A stretch of 64,000 bases of DNA, from the NCBI GenBank assembly GCA_027036135.1, contig JALVSY010000007.1, forward strand, positions 4,880 through 68,879. Reading direction: 5' to 3'. How positions within the stretch are numbered: the first letter of the stretch is position 1; each line of letters opens with the position of its first letter. Shown here piece after piece: positions 1 through 8,909 of this stretch. The stretch comes from Pyrodictiaceae archaeon. GTDB lineage: Archaea > Thermoproteota > Thermoprotei_A > Sulfolobales > Pyrodictiaceae. The position numbers were made by a program, and so were the translations under genes. The notes below the pieces were generated by a model. That model was not told where the DNA came from, made no database searches, and saw only the letters and a program-made list of their open reading frames with translations.

Positions 1-38
1 GTTCTATGCTGTGCCAACGACCGTGGCCGAGCCGGTTC

Positions 39-267
39 CCTTAACTCAAAAGAGAAATGCAAGTCGCTTAACTCCTTGATTATTCTTTGCTCCCTTAGCA
101 AACCTTAACTCAAAAGAGAAATGCAAGCTTGGGTATAGTCGTGCGAGGAGCTCTGCGCGCGCCAGTATCCTTAACTCAAAAGAGAAATGCAAGATGTAAT
201 CGTATGGATATGCTATACTTCCCTCTTCAATATCTACGCTAACCTTAACTCAAAAGAGAAATGCAAG
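39..267 (+). CRISPR. CRISPR array 1 (leader-distal end)
   Basis: Four identical 25-nt repeats start at 39, 103, 169 and 243. Each is a 5-nt head CCTTA followed by the 20-nt core ACTCAAAAGAGAAATGCAAG. Spacers are 39, 41 and 49 nt. The array runs off the left edge. The core is the same as in array 2, and repeats ending CAAG read in the usual crenarchaeal direction, so the leader should lie to the left and this is the old end of the array. Confidence 0.97.
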
Positions 268-385
268 GTGAGGCAGACGGGGTATACTTAGGTTTGATCT
301 GAGAAATAAGTGCGAAAAGAAGGCATAGATGCAGGATCAGTGCATTTTGCCTTGAGTATTGGCTTTATGTTTTTGTGCTCGCTAG

Positions 386-396
386 ACATATATAGG
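386..396 (+). promoter_or_regulatory. TATA box of the CARF-wHTH gene
   Basis: CATATATAGG lies about 40 nt upstream of the ATG at 432. With archaeal spacing, transcription would start near 415-420, which excludes the GTG at 408 as the start and supports the ATG at 432. Confidence 0.5.
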
Positions 397-431
397 CTTA
401 CTGAGCCGTGATATATTTTGGTGCTATCTGT

Positions 432-1313
432 ATGGCTGAGACTCATCTCGTCATAGTCGGTACTAGTGTTCTTCGCAATGGTCTCAAGGAGTTGGGCTCG
501 CCGGAGGCTGCTAGTTGTCCTGGCGGTGGGAGCGCGGCTCGTTGCTCTGACCTAGTGGCTGCTTGTGCTGATCCTCAGAGGCTTGACCGTGAGCGCTGTA
601 AGGCCCTCCAGGGCGATGAGGAGTGTCTTGGGCTTCTCACGTGCCTTGCCTCAAAGAGCCCGTTCCGGATGAGTGCGGAGCTTAACGCGATGGACTGGGT
701 TGTGAAGGATAAGTGTGGTGATGTGAGGAGGATAGTCCTCTTTGCAAGCGATACGCCGGAGGGCAGGGCGGCTGCAGATGTGCTTAGCCGCTTCCTTGGC
801 GCTGAGTGCCCCGGGGTAGAGGTTGTCGCTGAGATCGTTACTGGTCTCGGTGGGGAGTTCTGGCCAGGGCTCCTTAACCTGACCCGGAGCCTGGCGCGGT
901 GGGCTCGCCGCGCTTTCTACCGGGATAATGACATTGTTTACTTGAATGCTACAGGCGGGTTTAAGCCGGAGGCTGGCATGGCTATACTTGCTGCGATGCT
1001 TGCTGCGCCCGTGGTTCCCTACTATAAGCACGAGGCTATGAAGGAGACCGTTATACTGCCACAGATACCGCTAAGGGTTGATGAGGGGAGGCTCCGCGTG
1101 CTGATAGGCCAGCTCCTAAACATAGCTAAGAAGAACGCAAAGATACGCTTAAGCGACCCTAACCTCTCCGAGGTAAGATGGGTGCTCATATACCTGGCTA
1201 AGATGGGTGTATTGAGGAGGCTCGGCGGGGAAACCTACGAGGTAACTGAGCGAGCCGAGGAGATACTAAATCTCCTAGCCCAGATATACGAGGAGTTAGT
1301 AGTAAAGCCCTAG
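432..1313 (+). CDS. CARF-wHTH CRISPR-associated protein, APE2256-like
   Basis: A 293-aa protein with an N-terminal CARF (Rossmann-like) domain: strand and loop IVGTSVLRN at residues 8-16 and the ligand-pocket motif NATGGFKP at about 172-179, followed by the YYKHEA and LPQIPL segments typical of the APE2256 family. Residues from about 215 to the end look like a winged helix (VRWVLIYLAKMGVLRR). Family members bind cyclic tetra-adenylate, and the Sulfolobus relative Sso1393 is a ring nuclease, so this could sense or degrade the messenger or act as a cOA-responsive regulator. The first part (residues 20-75) is unusually Cys-rich. It converges on csx1 with 45 nt between stop codons. Start ATG 432 chosen from the TATA position. 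Confidence 0.85.
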   Translation: MAETHLVIVGTSVLRNGLKELGSPEAASCPGGGSAARCSDLVAACADPQRLDRERCKALQGDEECLGLLTCLASKSPFRMSAELNAMDWVVKDKCGDVRRIVLFASDTPEGRAAADVLSRFLGAECPGVEVVAEIVTGLGGEFWPGLLNLTRSLARWARRAFYRDNDIVYLNATGGFKPEAGMAILAAMLAAPVVPYYKHEAMKETVILPQIPLRVDEGRLRVLIGQLLNIAKKNAKIRLSDPNLSEVRWVLIYLAKMGVLRRLGGETYEVTERAEEILNLLAQIYEELVVKP

Positions 1314-1358
1314 GAGGAATCGTTGCCTCGCCGCCTATCTATAATCGCTCTTTCTCTT

Positions 1359-2840
1359 CTATCTCGTTACCAGCGCCGCGATTTCCTTGTACAGGTTATT
1401 GAGGAGCTTCCCCAGCTTTCTAGCGCTCTCGGGGCTATACCTTAACTGGAGCTCGTTATCCTTTACCCGGTACTGTATATGTCCTTTCTCCAACCCGGCA
1501 TGGGCAACCATTATCCTGGTATCGAACTCCGCTCTACCAGGGGTCTCTGGGGCCCAGTTAGCTGTTATCTCGGTTATCCTCTCGTTCTTCGCCCCACGTC
1601 CCTCCATGAGGTCTTTTAGCTCTTTATTGAAGAGGCTAAGCTCTCTATTAACGAGTATTCTCTGGGGAGGAGCCAGGTACTTATCAGCGACTAGGCGTAG
1701 CTGCTCAATACTGGCAAAGGCTAGTGGTGTCCCCTTAGTCTCCTCTAGGCTTGCTCCAGCTTCCTCGAAGGCGTTTAGAGCGTAGCCGAGTAGCGCTATG
1801 CGTGCATAGAGGAACTTTAGTGCATCATATAATGGTGCTACTCTATGCCTAACGACTAGGTACTTCTTCTCCTTGTCAGTGTCTATCTCTACGTTGCGGA
1901 GAACCTTGTTAATTATGGACTCGCCAGTCTCCCTTGCTTTCCCTGTGAGTTCTTCCTTATCTATCCCGGTGTCGAGAGCTTCTCCTGCCACTTGGAGAAG
2001 CGCTAGGGGTAGGCCATAGTATAGCGAGACAGCAGCCCTCTTACCAAGCAATGATGCCTTTCTAAGAACGTCATCCATCCTGGCGAGTTCTCCGTAGCTC
2101 CTCGTCTTCTTGTATTCGGTGTCTGCCGTGACTAGGGAGGGGGTATCGCTGTGCATGAGCGAGGCTGTGTACACGAGCCTTGAGGCAGCCTTGAGCGGCG
2201 AAACATATTCCTCGTCAACCACCAGTATTGGTGATTCTTGGCCCTCTTCTGCTACTGGCAACGCGTTATAGACCTTGACGCTAACGTTCCTCATTCTCGC
2301 TGCAGAGTACATCCTTGCAGCCGCTAGCACTGCTCTACGCGTAGCAGAGACCATGTAGTTAATACCATGGGTTACATCCACGAGTATCTCTACATCCTCC
2401 TCTAAATCGAGAAGATGGCCTAGTACCTTTGATAATACGCATGCCGCGAAAGCTGTCTCGGCGCTAGCGCTGCCTGGGAGAACCCACTCAGCGGTAATAC
2501 CCATAGGCCTTATAGCGAACCTGCCTGCCCCTGGGCATACCTGGGGCTCTATCCCAGCCTCCTTAACGAAGTCCAGCTCCATTACCTTCTCCTTGGCTTC
2601 ATCTAAGACACTAGTATAATCCTTGATTGCCTTATCCATTAGCTCCGGGCTGATGACATCCTTGGTGCCTATAATGGTCTCCGAGATAAATACTAGTACG
2701 TTCTCGCTCCCAACGTTCATTGCCTGCTTTAACGCGACCGTGCTACTACGTTGCTCGTATCTCTCCCTCTCTATCCGATAGACTGCCTTCTTCCACGTGA
2801 AGGGGTTACCCCAGGAAGCAACTAGAACCCTACGTGCCAA
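1359..2840 (-). CDS. csx1: Csx1 family CARF-HEPN ribonuclease
   Basis: 493 aa. The N-terminal CARF domain carries DVTHGINYM at residues 155-163, the hallmark of the Csx1/MJ1666 family. The C-terminal HEPN domain has the catalytic RxxxxH as RIMVAH at 442-447, followed by AGLE, matching the RN-FxAHxGLE pattern of active Csx1. Family role: a homo-oligomeric RNase switched on by cyclic oligoadenylate made by the type III Cas10 complex, causing non-specific RNA cleavage. Last gene of a minus-strand run after nurA-like and herA-like genes, 30 nt behind the latter, so probably co-transcribed. No cas10 or csm/cmr gene is in the window, so the messenger must come from elsewhere in the genome. Confidence 0.92.
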   Translation of the reverse strand: MARRVLVASWGNPFTWKKAVYRIERERYEQRSSTVALKQAMNVGSENVLVFISETIIGTKDVISPELMDKAIKDYTSVLDEAKEKVMELDFVKEAGIEPQVCPGAGRFAIRPMGITAEWVLPGSASAETAFAACVLSKVLGHLLDLEEDVEILVDVTHGINYMVSATRRAVLAAARMYSAARMRNVSVKVYNALPVAEEGQESPILVVDEEYVSPLKAASRLVYTASLMHSDTPSLVTADTEYKKTRSYGELARMDDVLRKASLLGKRAAVSLYYGLPLALLQVAGEALDTGIDKEELTGKARETGESIINKVLRNVEIDTDKEKKYLVVRHRVAPLYDALKFLYARIALLGYALNAFEEAGASLEETKGTPLAFASIEQLRLVADKYLAPPQRILVNRELSLFNKELKDLMEGRGAKNERITEITANWAPETPGRAEFDTRIMVAHAGLEKGHIQYRVKDNELQLRYSPESARKLGKLLNNLYKEIAALVTR

Positions 2841-2870
2841 GACCCAAGTACCTCCTTAGTGTTCACGTGG

Positions 2871-5129
2871 TTAGGGTTGTTTCGGCCATAGCTTCTCCAC
2901 TTTCACGAGTAGTGGTATTCGCCTCTCGGGCACCGCCATACCCGCTACTATTGCCTGGCCCTGCTCCAGATCTGGGAGCCTCTCTACGAGTTCTTGGCTA
3001 GTTGACTCTGAGCCCCTTCTTAGACCCGCTATGTCATCGGGATTTGTTATTCTTAGAGCTATTAGTGTCGCTGCCTGGCTTAGCACCCCGGGGTCTATGA
3101 AGCCTGGTCTCTGCGTCACGAGCACTAGGCTTAGTCCCCACTTCCTGCCCTCGCGGGCTACTCGGAGAAGCATGTGCTTAGAGGCCTTCTCCGCGCCTGC
3201 TGGAGCCAGGTTATGCGCCTCCTCAACTACTATTAGCGTTCTCCTCCCCGGCTCGTACCTAGCGAGGGAGGCACTGAAAGCCTCGGCTATGAGCCTGGCC
3301 ACGGCGTGATCAGTGTCTCCGCGGCTGGGAGGCGCTAGATGGACTATGCTGAACCCATCTATAAGCCTCTCGGCCAATAACCGGTAATGACTAGCGTCTA
3401 GGAAGGGGGAGACATGGCGCGCTACCCGGCTAAGCCCCCGGGCTAAGCTGCTGCGTGTCTGCCACTGCTGCTCCTTCATGATTGTCGCTGCTCGCTCGAA
3501 GCCCTCTCTCACGACGTTTGTCAGTCTGCGCCTAGTATGTTTCTCTACCTCCTGGTCGACGCTAGTCGCTAAGCCGAGTACCTCCCAGGGACTAATTCCT
3601 GGCTCGTTCACAGTATTTGATGGAGCTGGGTGATAAGAGGCTATTCTCTCGAGTCGCCTCCTGGTCTCCTCATCGATGCCGCTAAGCGAGGAGAGGAGTT
3701 CATCCGCCTCGCCAGCCACCATGTAGGCTGCGAGGCTAGCCCAGGCCCAGCAATCAACGAACCTCGCATACTCCCTAAGGGATGCACGTAGCTCGCGGCA
3801 CGCATTGCCCTCGGCTTGCTCGGGGCTAGTACCGCTCTCGACTAGGGACTCATACTTCCTAGCAGCGCTTATCAGTGAGGTAGCGAGCTTCGTAGCATCT
3901 ACCTGGCTTCTTCTCAGGAGCGAGACTAGGTCAGCAAGCCCCTTAACCTCGTTAATCACCGCTACCTCTAGCACACCAAGGACATCGGCAACCGACTCGG
4001 CTAGGTCACGGAACGCTACCGAGGTACTGCGGCTAAGCTCTTCTACCTCCTCCACGCCTAGGCTCGAGGGGAGAGGAGCAGCTACTATGAGGAAGTCCTC
4101 GTTAGCTATAATATTGGCTGCCTGACTCCTCGTAACTTGCTGGACATGACCACCTGGGTCAACTAGGTATATGCTATGCCTGCCATAGGCTAGTGCCTTA
4201 GCACCAACTAGCCCGTACCTCTTCGTAAGTCTTGATAATAGGTCTCCGAGCTCGGAGAAGTAAGTCTTTTCGGCGACTGCGCGGAAACCTATGCTCGCCA
4301 AATCGTATGGTACTAGGATGGTCTTACGCGCCTTCCTCTTTATCCATGACAATGAATCAGTATTCGCGCCAAGCGCTTCGGGGGCAAAAACGGCGTCTAG
4401 GAGAGGGGCTGTTGTAGGGCCTGTGTAGGGGTATCCTGTATACTCTCCAGCTATGTCGAAGACTATTACGCCTCCACTTGTCGAGAAGAGAGGTTTTCGC
4501 CACATGTACTCGGCGACGAGCCTTTTAACAGTTTCAGTTTTCCCGCTCCCTGTCTGCCCTACTATTGCTAGGTGCATTGTCAGCTTCTCCGGGTCTAGGA
4601 GAACGCTGATCCCGGGGTTGTAGGCTAGCTGGCCGAGGTAGAGCCCCTGGGCTCCGAGCCCCCCTGAGACGATGCCTTGTAGTAGCCCTGGCTCTGGCTC
4701 AAGCACTAGCGCTGATGGCCTAGGCGGGCGGGCTGGTAGTACCAGCTTGTTGCCCTCTATTTCGCCGAGTATCCTTAGCTGTAGCTCCCTTACACCGTGC
4801 CACCTTATGAGGCTCTGGCTCGGCGAGAAGAGTAGCTCTAGCACCTTTCTCGCGTCCTGGAACGTGCTGCTCGTGACTATTCTTGTTACCTCCCTTAAGC
4901 GCTCCTGGTCAATGCTGGGCATCATGCTGCGCTCCGAGACATCCCTCACCAGGGCAAGGTACTTGCGTCCACCAGGCTCCTCTACTAGAGCGAGAGCACC
5001 GTAGCGTAGTAGCGTGGACTCAGTCGTATAGACTACTGCTCTTGCCTCCGTATAGGACTCGGCCTCGACAAGGAAGCCCGCGAAGCTTGGCTCAGCGCTA
5101 CCCTGCTGGGGGGAAGCTTCCTGGCTCAA
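2871..5129 (-). CDS. HerA-like hexameric DNA translocase
   Basis: 752 aa, longer than the roughly 500 aa of housekeeping HerA. Residues 15-65 resemble the HAS-barrel that docks NurA. Walker A is GQTGSGKT at 191-198, followed by the HerA-type VIVFDIAGEY at 221-230. Walker B is VVEEAHN at about 634-640 and the arginine-finger segment TQRPG lies near 672. The extra length is a helical insert at about 370-560 between the two ATPase halves. HerA pumps DNA into NurA for end resection, and HerA relatives also serve in prokaryotic defence. Here it sits 68 nt behind the NurA-like gene and 30 nt before csx1 on the same strand. Whether this is the only HerA of the genome cannot be seen here; the length and context suggest an accessory paralogue. 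Confidence 0.88.
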   Translation of the reverse strand: MSQEASPQQGSAEPSFAGFLVEAESYTEARAVVYTTESTLLRYGALALVEEPGGRKYLALVRDVSERSMMPSIDQERLREVTRIVTSSTFQDARKVLELLFSPSQSLIRWHGVRELQLRILGEIEGNKLVLPARPPRPSALVLEPEPGLLQGIVSGGLGAQGLYLGQLAYNPGISVLLDPEKLTMHLAIVGQTGSGKTETVKRLVAEYMWRKPLFSTSGGVIVFDIAGEYTGYPYTGPTTAPLLDAVFAPEALGANTDSLSWIKRKARKTILVPYDLASIGFRAVAEKTYFSELGDLLSRLTKRYGLVGAKALAYGRHSIYLVDPGGHVQQVTRSQAANIIANEDFLIVAAPLPSSLGVEEVEELSRSTSVAFRDLAESVADVLGVLEVAVINEVKGLADLVSLLRRSQVDATKLATSLISAARKYESLVESGTSPEQAEGNACRELRASLREYARFVDCWAWASLAAYMVAGEADELLSSLSGIDEETRRRLERIASYHPAPSNTVNEPGISPWEVLGLATSVDQEVEKHTRRRLTNVVREGFERAATIMKEQQWQTRSSLARGLSRVARHVSPFLDASHYRLLAERLIDGFSIVHLAPPSRGDTDHAVARLIAEAFSASLARYEPGRRTLIVVEEAHNLAPAGAEKASKHMLLRVAREGRKWGLSLVLVTQRPGFIDPGVLSQAATLIALRITNPDDIAGLRRGSESTSQELVERLPDLEQGQAIVAGMAVPERRIPLLVKVEKLWPKQP

Positions 5130-5197
5130 GACGGGGAACCCTTTGATTAGTATAGTATTTTCTGGATATACATGTATCGCTTATTAACCCGTTACAG

Positions 5198-6766
5198 CTA
5201 TACCGTAGCAGCTATTCTCGACTCCCATCTCCTTATGAACCCCGTGTAGGGCTGAAGCCTCTCCACAAGAGCCTCCGCTAATTGGTGGAAAGCCAGCGCC
5301 TCCTCCAGCGAGACTCTGCTATACTGGTCGACGACTAGGAGCTGCGGCGGGTAGCCATAGAGCACTATCCGCGCAGGGTAGACCGTGAGGGCTCTAGCGT
5401 GCTCGACTAGCGGCATCCCGTCCACGTACTCCAGCCTAATAGCCGGGGGGACAGCATAGAGGGATGCTAGCTCGCATGGGCGTAGACCCAGGCCCTTAGA
5501 GGCTACAGCACTTCCTAAATCCTCGCAGCTAGGCGGCTTGACTGGTGAGAAGTACTGGTAGCGGAGAGGGCTTAGCTTCTTGAGGAGCCCCTCTATCTCG
5601 CTCGCCATGCACTTTACTAGCGGGTTGCTAGAGGCATAGTACTCTATGATCCTTAGGCGCGGCGAGTGGCTAAACGGCTTGGTAGCGGGGTAGTCCGTTG
5701 CACCCATGTAGTAGAGCGTGTAGAGTAGCTCGGAATCCGTTATCTCTGGTAATGCGCCGGACCACAGAATAGCCGCCTCCAAGTAGTCTCGGGGAGCATT
5801 ACCAAGGCTGTAGCTAAACCTCTCCTGTAGCACACGATTAGTACCGGCTAGCAGCTCCTCCCACTCAGTCCTCGAGTCAAGCAACTGGTCAACAGCGAGG
5901 CTTGGGCATAGGCAGCTCTCTATGCGCTGGGCGTTTGCCTCGTAGTAGTCCATGCACTTGTCTCTCAGCTTCCTCGCAGGCTTGCTGAGAGTAGTGATGC
6001 CGCTATCCGTGGAAACACTACCCAGAAGCTCAGCTATGGAGGCCGCGACGAGGCTACGGCTACGTGACACGTCCTCAACCATCCCGGCTACTCCGCGCCT
6101 TCCTCGTCGCGTCTCCTCCACGAGCTGTGCTAGTACGCGGAGAGCGAGTAGCCCGAGGACGACGTGGCCGTTATCAAACCCGTCTGGCCTGCATGGATGG
6201 GAGCCATCTATTAGCTCGTATGCCTCGCTTCTCTCCAGCCCTGCGTAGTAGAGGAGCTTCCTAGCCTCCTCTACCTCTACCACATAGGGGCGGGAGAGGT
6301 ACTGGCTAATCATCTGCAACAAGGGGCCGTGGCGTATAAGGAGGAGACGAGGAGGCTCCTCCTCGCCGAAGACAAGGCCGGGTCTACGATTAATAGCTAG
6401 TAGCGAGGCAAGCTCGACAACATAGACGGCTGCTTGTCGCACTCTCTCAGAGCCACGGCCTAGCAGGATAGGCGGCAACGCGCCCTCCTTGGTCTTCATC
6501 ACTGGGTGGAGGACGCGCTCCGAGACACCGCTACCACTATGGCGGCGAGCCAGTACAGCGAGCTTTACGAGATACGCATCAAGCCCAGAAGGCTCGCTAC
6601 GGGAACCAGCATCAACATACACAGCGCCAAGCTCCTCGAACAACACGCTTGGCGACGGAATAGCGCTGCTCCCCGCGAGAAGGCTCCCAGCTCTATGCCC
6701 GAGGAGACCAGCTACGAGCTGCAAGCCATGAAGAGTCACACCCAGCTCCCGATCCAAGTAATACAA
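5198..6766 (-). CDS. NurA-domain nuclease-like protein, partner of HerA
   Basis: 522 aa. NurA motif I is visible as VYVDAGSR (Asp52), and the second block as LLIRHGPLL at about 142-150. At the position where NurA normally has a second acidic residue (DG) this protein has His146-Gly, so metal binding may be altered. The C-terminal block YGYPPQLLVVDQYSRVS supplies another Asp. It is longer than typical NurA (330-450 aa) and carries a Cys-rich middle (about 275-290). First gene of the nurA-herA-csx1 run, with its start facing the small CARF gene at 6822 across a 55-nt divergent promoter region. NurA identity rests on motifs plus HerA adjacency, so it is a moderate call. Confidence 0.68.
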   Translation of the reverse strand: MYYLDRELGVTLHGLQLVAGLLGHRAGSLLAGSSAIPSPSVLFEELGAVYVDAGSRSEPSGLDAYLVKLAVLARRHSGSGVSERVLHPVMKTKEGALPPILLGRGSERVRQAAVYVVELASLLAINRRPGLVFGEEEPPRLLLIRHGPLLQMISQYLSRPYVVEVEEARKLLYYAGLERSEAYELIDGSHPCRPDGFDNGHVVLGLLALRVLAQLVEETRRGRRGVAGMVEDVSRSRSLVAASIAELLGSVSTDSGITTLSKPARKLRDKCMDYYEANAQRIESCLCPSLAVDQLLDSRTEWEELLAGTNRVLQERFSYSLGNAPRDYLEAAILWSGALPEITDSELLYTLYYMGATDYPATKPFSHSPRLRIIEYYASSNPLVKCMASEIEGLLKKLSPLRYQYFSPVKPPSCEDLGSAVASKGLGLRPCELASLYAVPPAIRLEYVDGMPLVEHARALTVYPARIVLYGYPPQLLVVDQYSRVSLEEALAFHQLAEALVERLQPYTGFIRRWESRIAATV

Positions 6767-6821
6767 TGAGCCAGCTATATAAGAGCAATCCAGCGACTAG
6801 ATCCATATAGAGGGAGTAGCG

Positions 6822-7295
6822 ATGAAGCTGGTCTCCCTCCTAGGAACAAGCCCAGGCACACCCCACACAACAATCTGCATACTAAAACAACTAGGACACA
6901 GCGTAAGAAAACACATCATAGTAGCCACGAAGGGAGCAGCACTAAACGAGGCAATAGCAATACTCACTAAATGCCCCTGCCCAGCAACCGGGAAACCACC
7001 AGCCAGCACCACAGCCATAGAGACAATAACGCTACCATACAACGACATAGAGAGCCAAGAACACCTCCAGCAACTAAGACAAACACTAGCCAAGATACTA
7101 GACACAGACACAATATTAGATATAACAGGTGGGAGAAAAATCATGGCAGTAGCCGCGAGCCTCGAAGCACTAAACCACGGAGCAACAATAATAACAACAA
7201 CAATACCGGACCAACTCTACCAAGAAATAAAACAAGCAAAACAACTATGCAACAAAACAGCACCAGAAAAGGCAAAACTACTAAAACTAGCATAA
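6822..7295 (+). CDS. Stand-alone CARF protein, possible Crn1-type ring nuclease
   Basis: 157 aa, a single CARF domain with no effector. N-terminal loop SLLGTSPG (residues 5-12) and the pocket motif DITGGRK (100-106) are clear. This layout, a lone CARF with a Ser in the first loop and a basic residue after TGG, resembles Sulfolobus ring nucleases (Crn1) that linearise cyclic tetra-adenylate and switch off Csx1. Good GGGAG-type ribosome site just before ATG. Base composition is more AT-rich and ACA/AAC-codon-rich than the flanking genes, hinting at separate origin. Divergent from the nurA-herA-csx1 operon, so it is well placed to limit that pathway. The exact subfamily is not certain. Confidence 0.72.
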   Translation: MKLVSLLGTSPGTPHTTICILKQLGHSVRKHIIVATKGAALNEAIAILTKCPCPATGKPPASTTAIETITLPYNDIESQEHLQQLRQTLAKILDTDTILDITGGRKIMAVAASLEALNHGATIITTTIPDQLYQEIKQAKQLCNKTAPEKAKLLKLA

Positions 7296-7312
7296 GCCTA
7301 TCCACAATATCC

Positions 7313-7491
7313 ATCATTTCTCTTAAAAGACATAGCTGAGATTTCTACAAGCATCTTAAGCACTACCTCATATCCTGTTCTGCCATCTTATATTTCTCTA
7401 TTCTATTGAGTATTTTGAGCATTGCGTAATACCCCGAGGATGACGTCTATGCCCCGTGGAGAAGCGCTTGCAGTTCTCTTTTTGAGTTCCG
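7313..7491 (-). repeat. Degenerate CRISPR-repeat copies in the gap after the RelE gene
   Basis: The gap 7296-7637 has no gene but holds two, perhaps three, decayed repeats on the minus strand. 7467-7491 reads GAACTCAAAAAGAGAACTGC in reverse complement, one inserted A and one substitution from the array 2 repeat. 7387-7411 reads as an ACTCAATAGA...AGAGAAATATAAG version with a short internal insertion. A third fragment, CATTTCTCTT, is near 7315. The first two are separated by 55 nt. They may be the relic of an older array or a small guide-like unit. Confidence 0.55.
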
Positions 7492-7637
7492 CTTCTCAAG
7501 AGAGTAGAAAGTAGAATAAAACAGATAAAAGGAATAAAGACAAACAACCCATCGGAGAGAGTAACAATCTTACCCAGTTCTTTAGAGTGATGGGGCCCTA
7601 TGACCCCTGGAATAAGAGAGGTTGTGTAAGGACTTTG

Positions 7638-7916
7638 TTATTGTTTATATGCTTGTTTCCTTGTGCCAATGAAGTGCACTATTATGGTTCTTGAGCCCCA
7701 GTCCACCGTGTACACTACACGTATGTCTCCTATGCGGACACGAAAAGTATCTTCGAATCCTCTCAGCTTCTTTAGGTCATAGTCCCTAAAGGGCACCGGG
7801 TCCCTTGATAAGTACTCCAGTAGCTCTAGAATCCTATGCCTATAATGTGCTGGGAGACGCTCTAGGGCTTTAAGGGCTCGGCGCTTAACCTTCACACTGA
7901 AAACACTAGCGCTCAA
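7638..7916 (-). CDS. relE: RelE/ParE-superfamily toxin
   Basis: 92 aa, normal length for the family. It shows the RelE pattern: basic N-terminal strand (VFSVKVKRRA), two helices, DYDLKKLRG at about 45-53, then the beta core FRVRIGDIRVVYTVD and the C-terminal HFIGTRKQAYK. Archaeal RelE toxins cut mRNA on the ribosome. It lies 7 nt behind its antitoxin gene on the same strand and next to CRISPR array 2, which is read in the same direction. A decayed copy of the pair exists at 10176-10670. Confidence 0.88.
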   Translation of the reverse strand: MSASVFSVKVKRRALKALERLPAHYRHRILELLEYLSRDPVPFRDYDLKKLRGFEDTFRVRIGDIRVVYTVDWGSRTIIVHFIGTRKQAYKQ

Positions 7917-7923
7917 GCCCTAC

Positions 7924-8139
7924 TCATCCCTTGCTCTTCTCTAGTAGCCTCTTCTTAACCTCGTTCAGGTCCACTAGCTCATCCCTCATCCTTATAGCCT
8001 CGGCTTCGTCGGGAAGAGGCTCATCCTCCTCAACATGTCTCTCAATAATGAAGCGTAGCATCGACTCTAGCTTCTCAAGCCTCTCCTTAATCTCCCTAAT
8101 CTCTACTAGGATCTCAGAGCTGGACAAGAACGCAGCCAC
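7924..8139 (-). CDS. RelB-like antitoxin
   Basis: 71 aa. N-terminal helix with a heptad pattern (EIREIKERLEKLESMLRFI, residues 12-30) and an acidic C-terminal half ending in VKKRLLEKSKG that would wrap the toxin. Start is GTG at 8139: the decayed paralogue has GTG at the equivalent site and the two upstream regions are also similar (both contain TGAGACCGGG). Function is inferred from the toxin next to it. The 60 nt between its start and the last repeat of array 2 must hold its promoter. Confidence 0.8.
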   Translation of the reverse strand: MAAFLSSSEILVEIREIKERLEKLESMLRFIIERHVEEDEPLPDEAEAIRMRDELVDLNEVKKRLLEKSKG

Positions 8140-8199
8140 CTATTCCCAGGATCTCCCGGTCTCACCATATTGCCTAGCAATCTCCTAAAAAGAATGCCT

Positions 8200-8909
8200 C
8201 TTGTATTTCTCTTTTGAGTTCTAGAGAAAAACTTATTCCATCACAGGTACCATTGCAGAGCGTTATTAACTTGCATTTCTCTTTTGAGTTCTAGAGCTGG
8301 ACTCCCGGAGAGCAAGAAGAGTTGCTAAAACTCATCTTGCATTTCTCTTTTGAGTTCTAGTTACGGCCTACTGGATGCTGTCCGGCCCCAGTACGAGCGA
8401 TGGCTTGCATTTCTCTTTTGAGTTCTAGAACATGTTATCAAAGGAGCAGCTTATCCGAGACCTATTAGCATTTACCTTGCATTTCTCTTTTGAGTTCTAG
8501 TATGTTCTTTATTCTTGCCTTGTATCGTTTTCCTTCTCTAGGTCTTGCATTTCTCTTTTGAGTTCTAGCTAAAAAAGCTGGAAGAATACGCAAAGAAGCA
8601 CGGAATGTCTACTTGCATTTCTCTTTTGAGTTCTAGATTCTTCCATCGGGCATCCTTACTAGTTGTCTCTCCTCGTCTTGCATTTCTCTTTTGAGTTCTA
8701 GGCTGGTGTTCTAAGGTTTGCCTTGAGAATGAGAGGAGAACACGTAGCTTGCATTTCTCTTTTGAGTTCTAGTGGCTTATGACTAGGGCTCCATCATCCC
8801 TAATGTATACCCTGTCTTGCATTTCTCTTTTGAGTTCTAGCGTTGAACCAGGCCGGGTGCCGTGCCAACACCTCTGCTATGTCGCTTGCATTTCTCTTTT
8901 GAGTTCTAG
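8200..8909 (-). CRISPR. CRISPR array 2
   Basis: Eleven 25-nt repeats (plus-strand starts 8200, 8270, 8336, 8404, 8476, 8544, 8612, 8677, 8748, 8816, 8885) enclose ten spacers of 40-47 nt. In the transcribed direction the repeat is head CTAGA plus the core ACTCAAAAGAGAAATGCAAG. The copy at 8200-8224 has one substitution, as expected for the leader-distal repeat, so the array is read on the minus strand from a leader at its right side. Confidence 0.98.
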
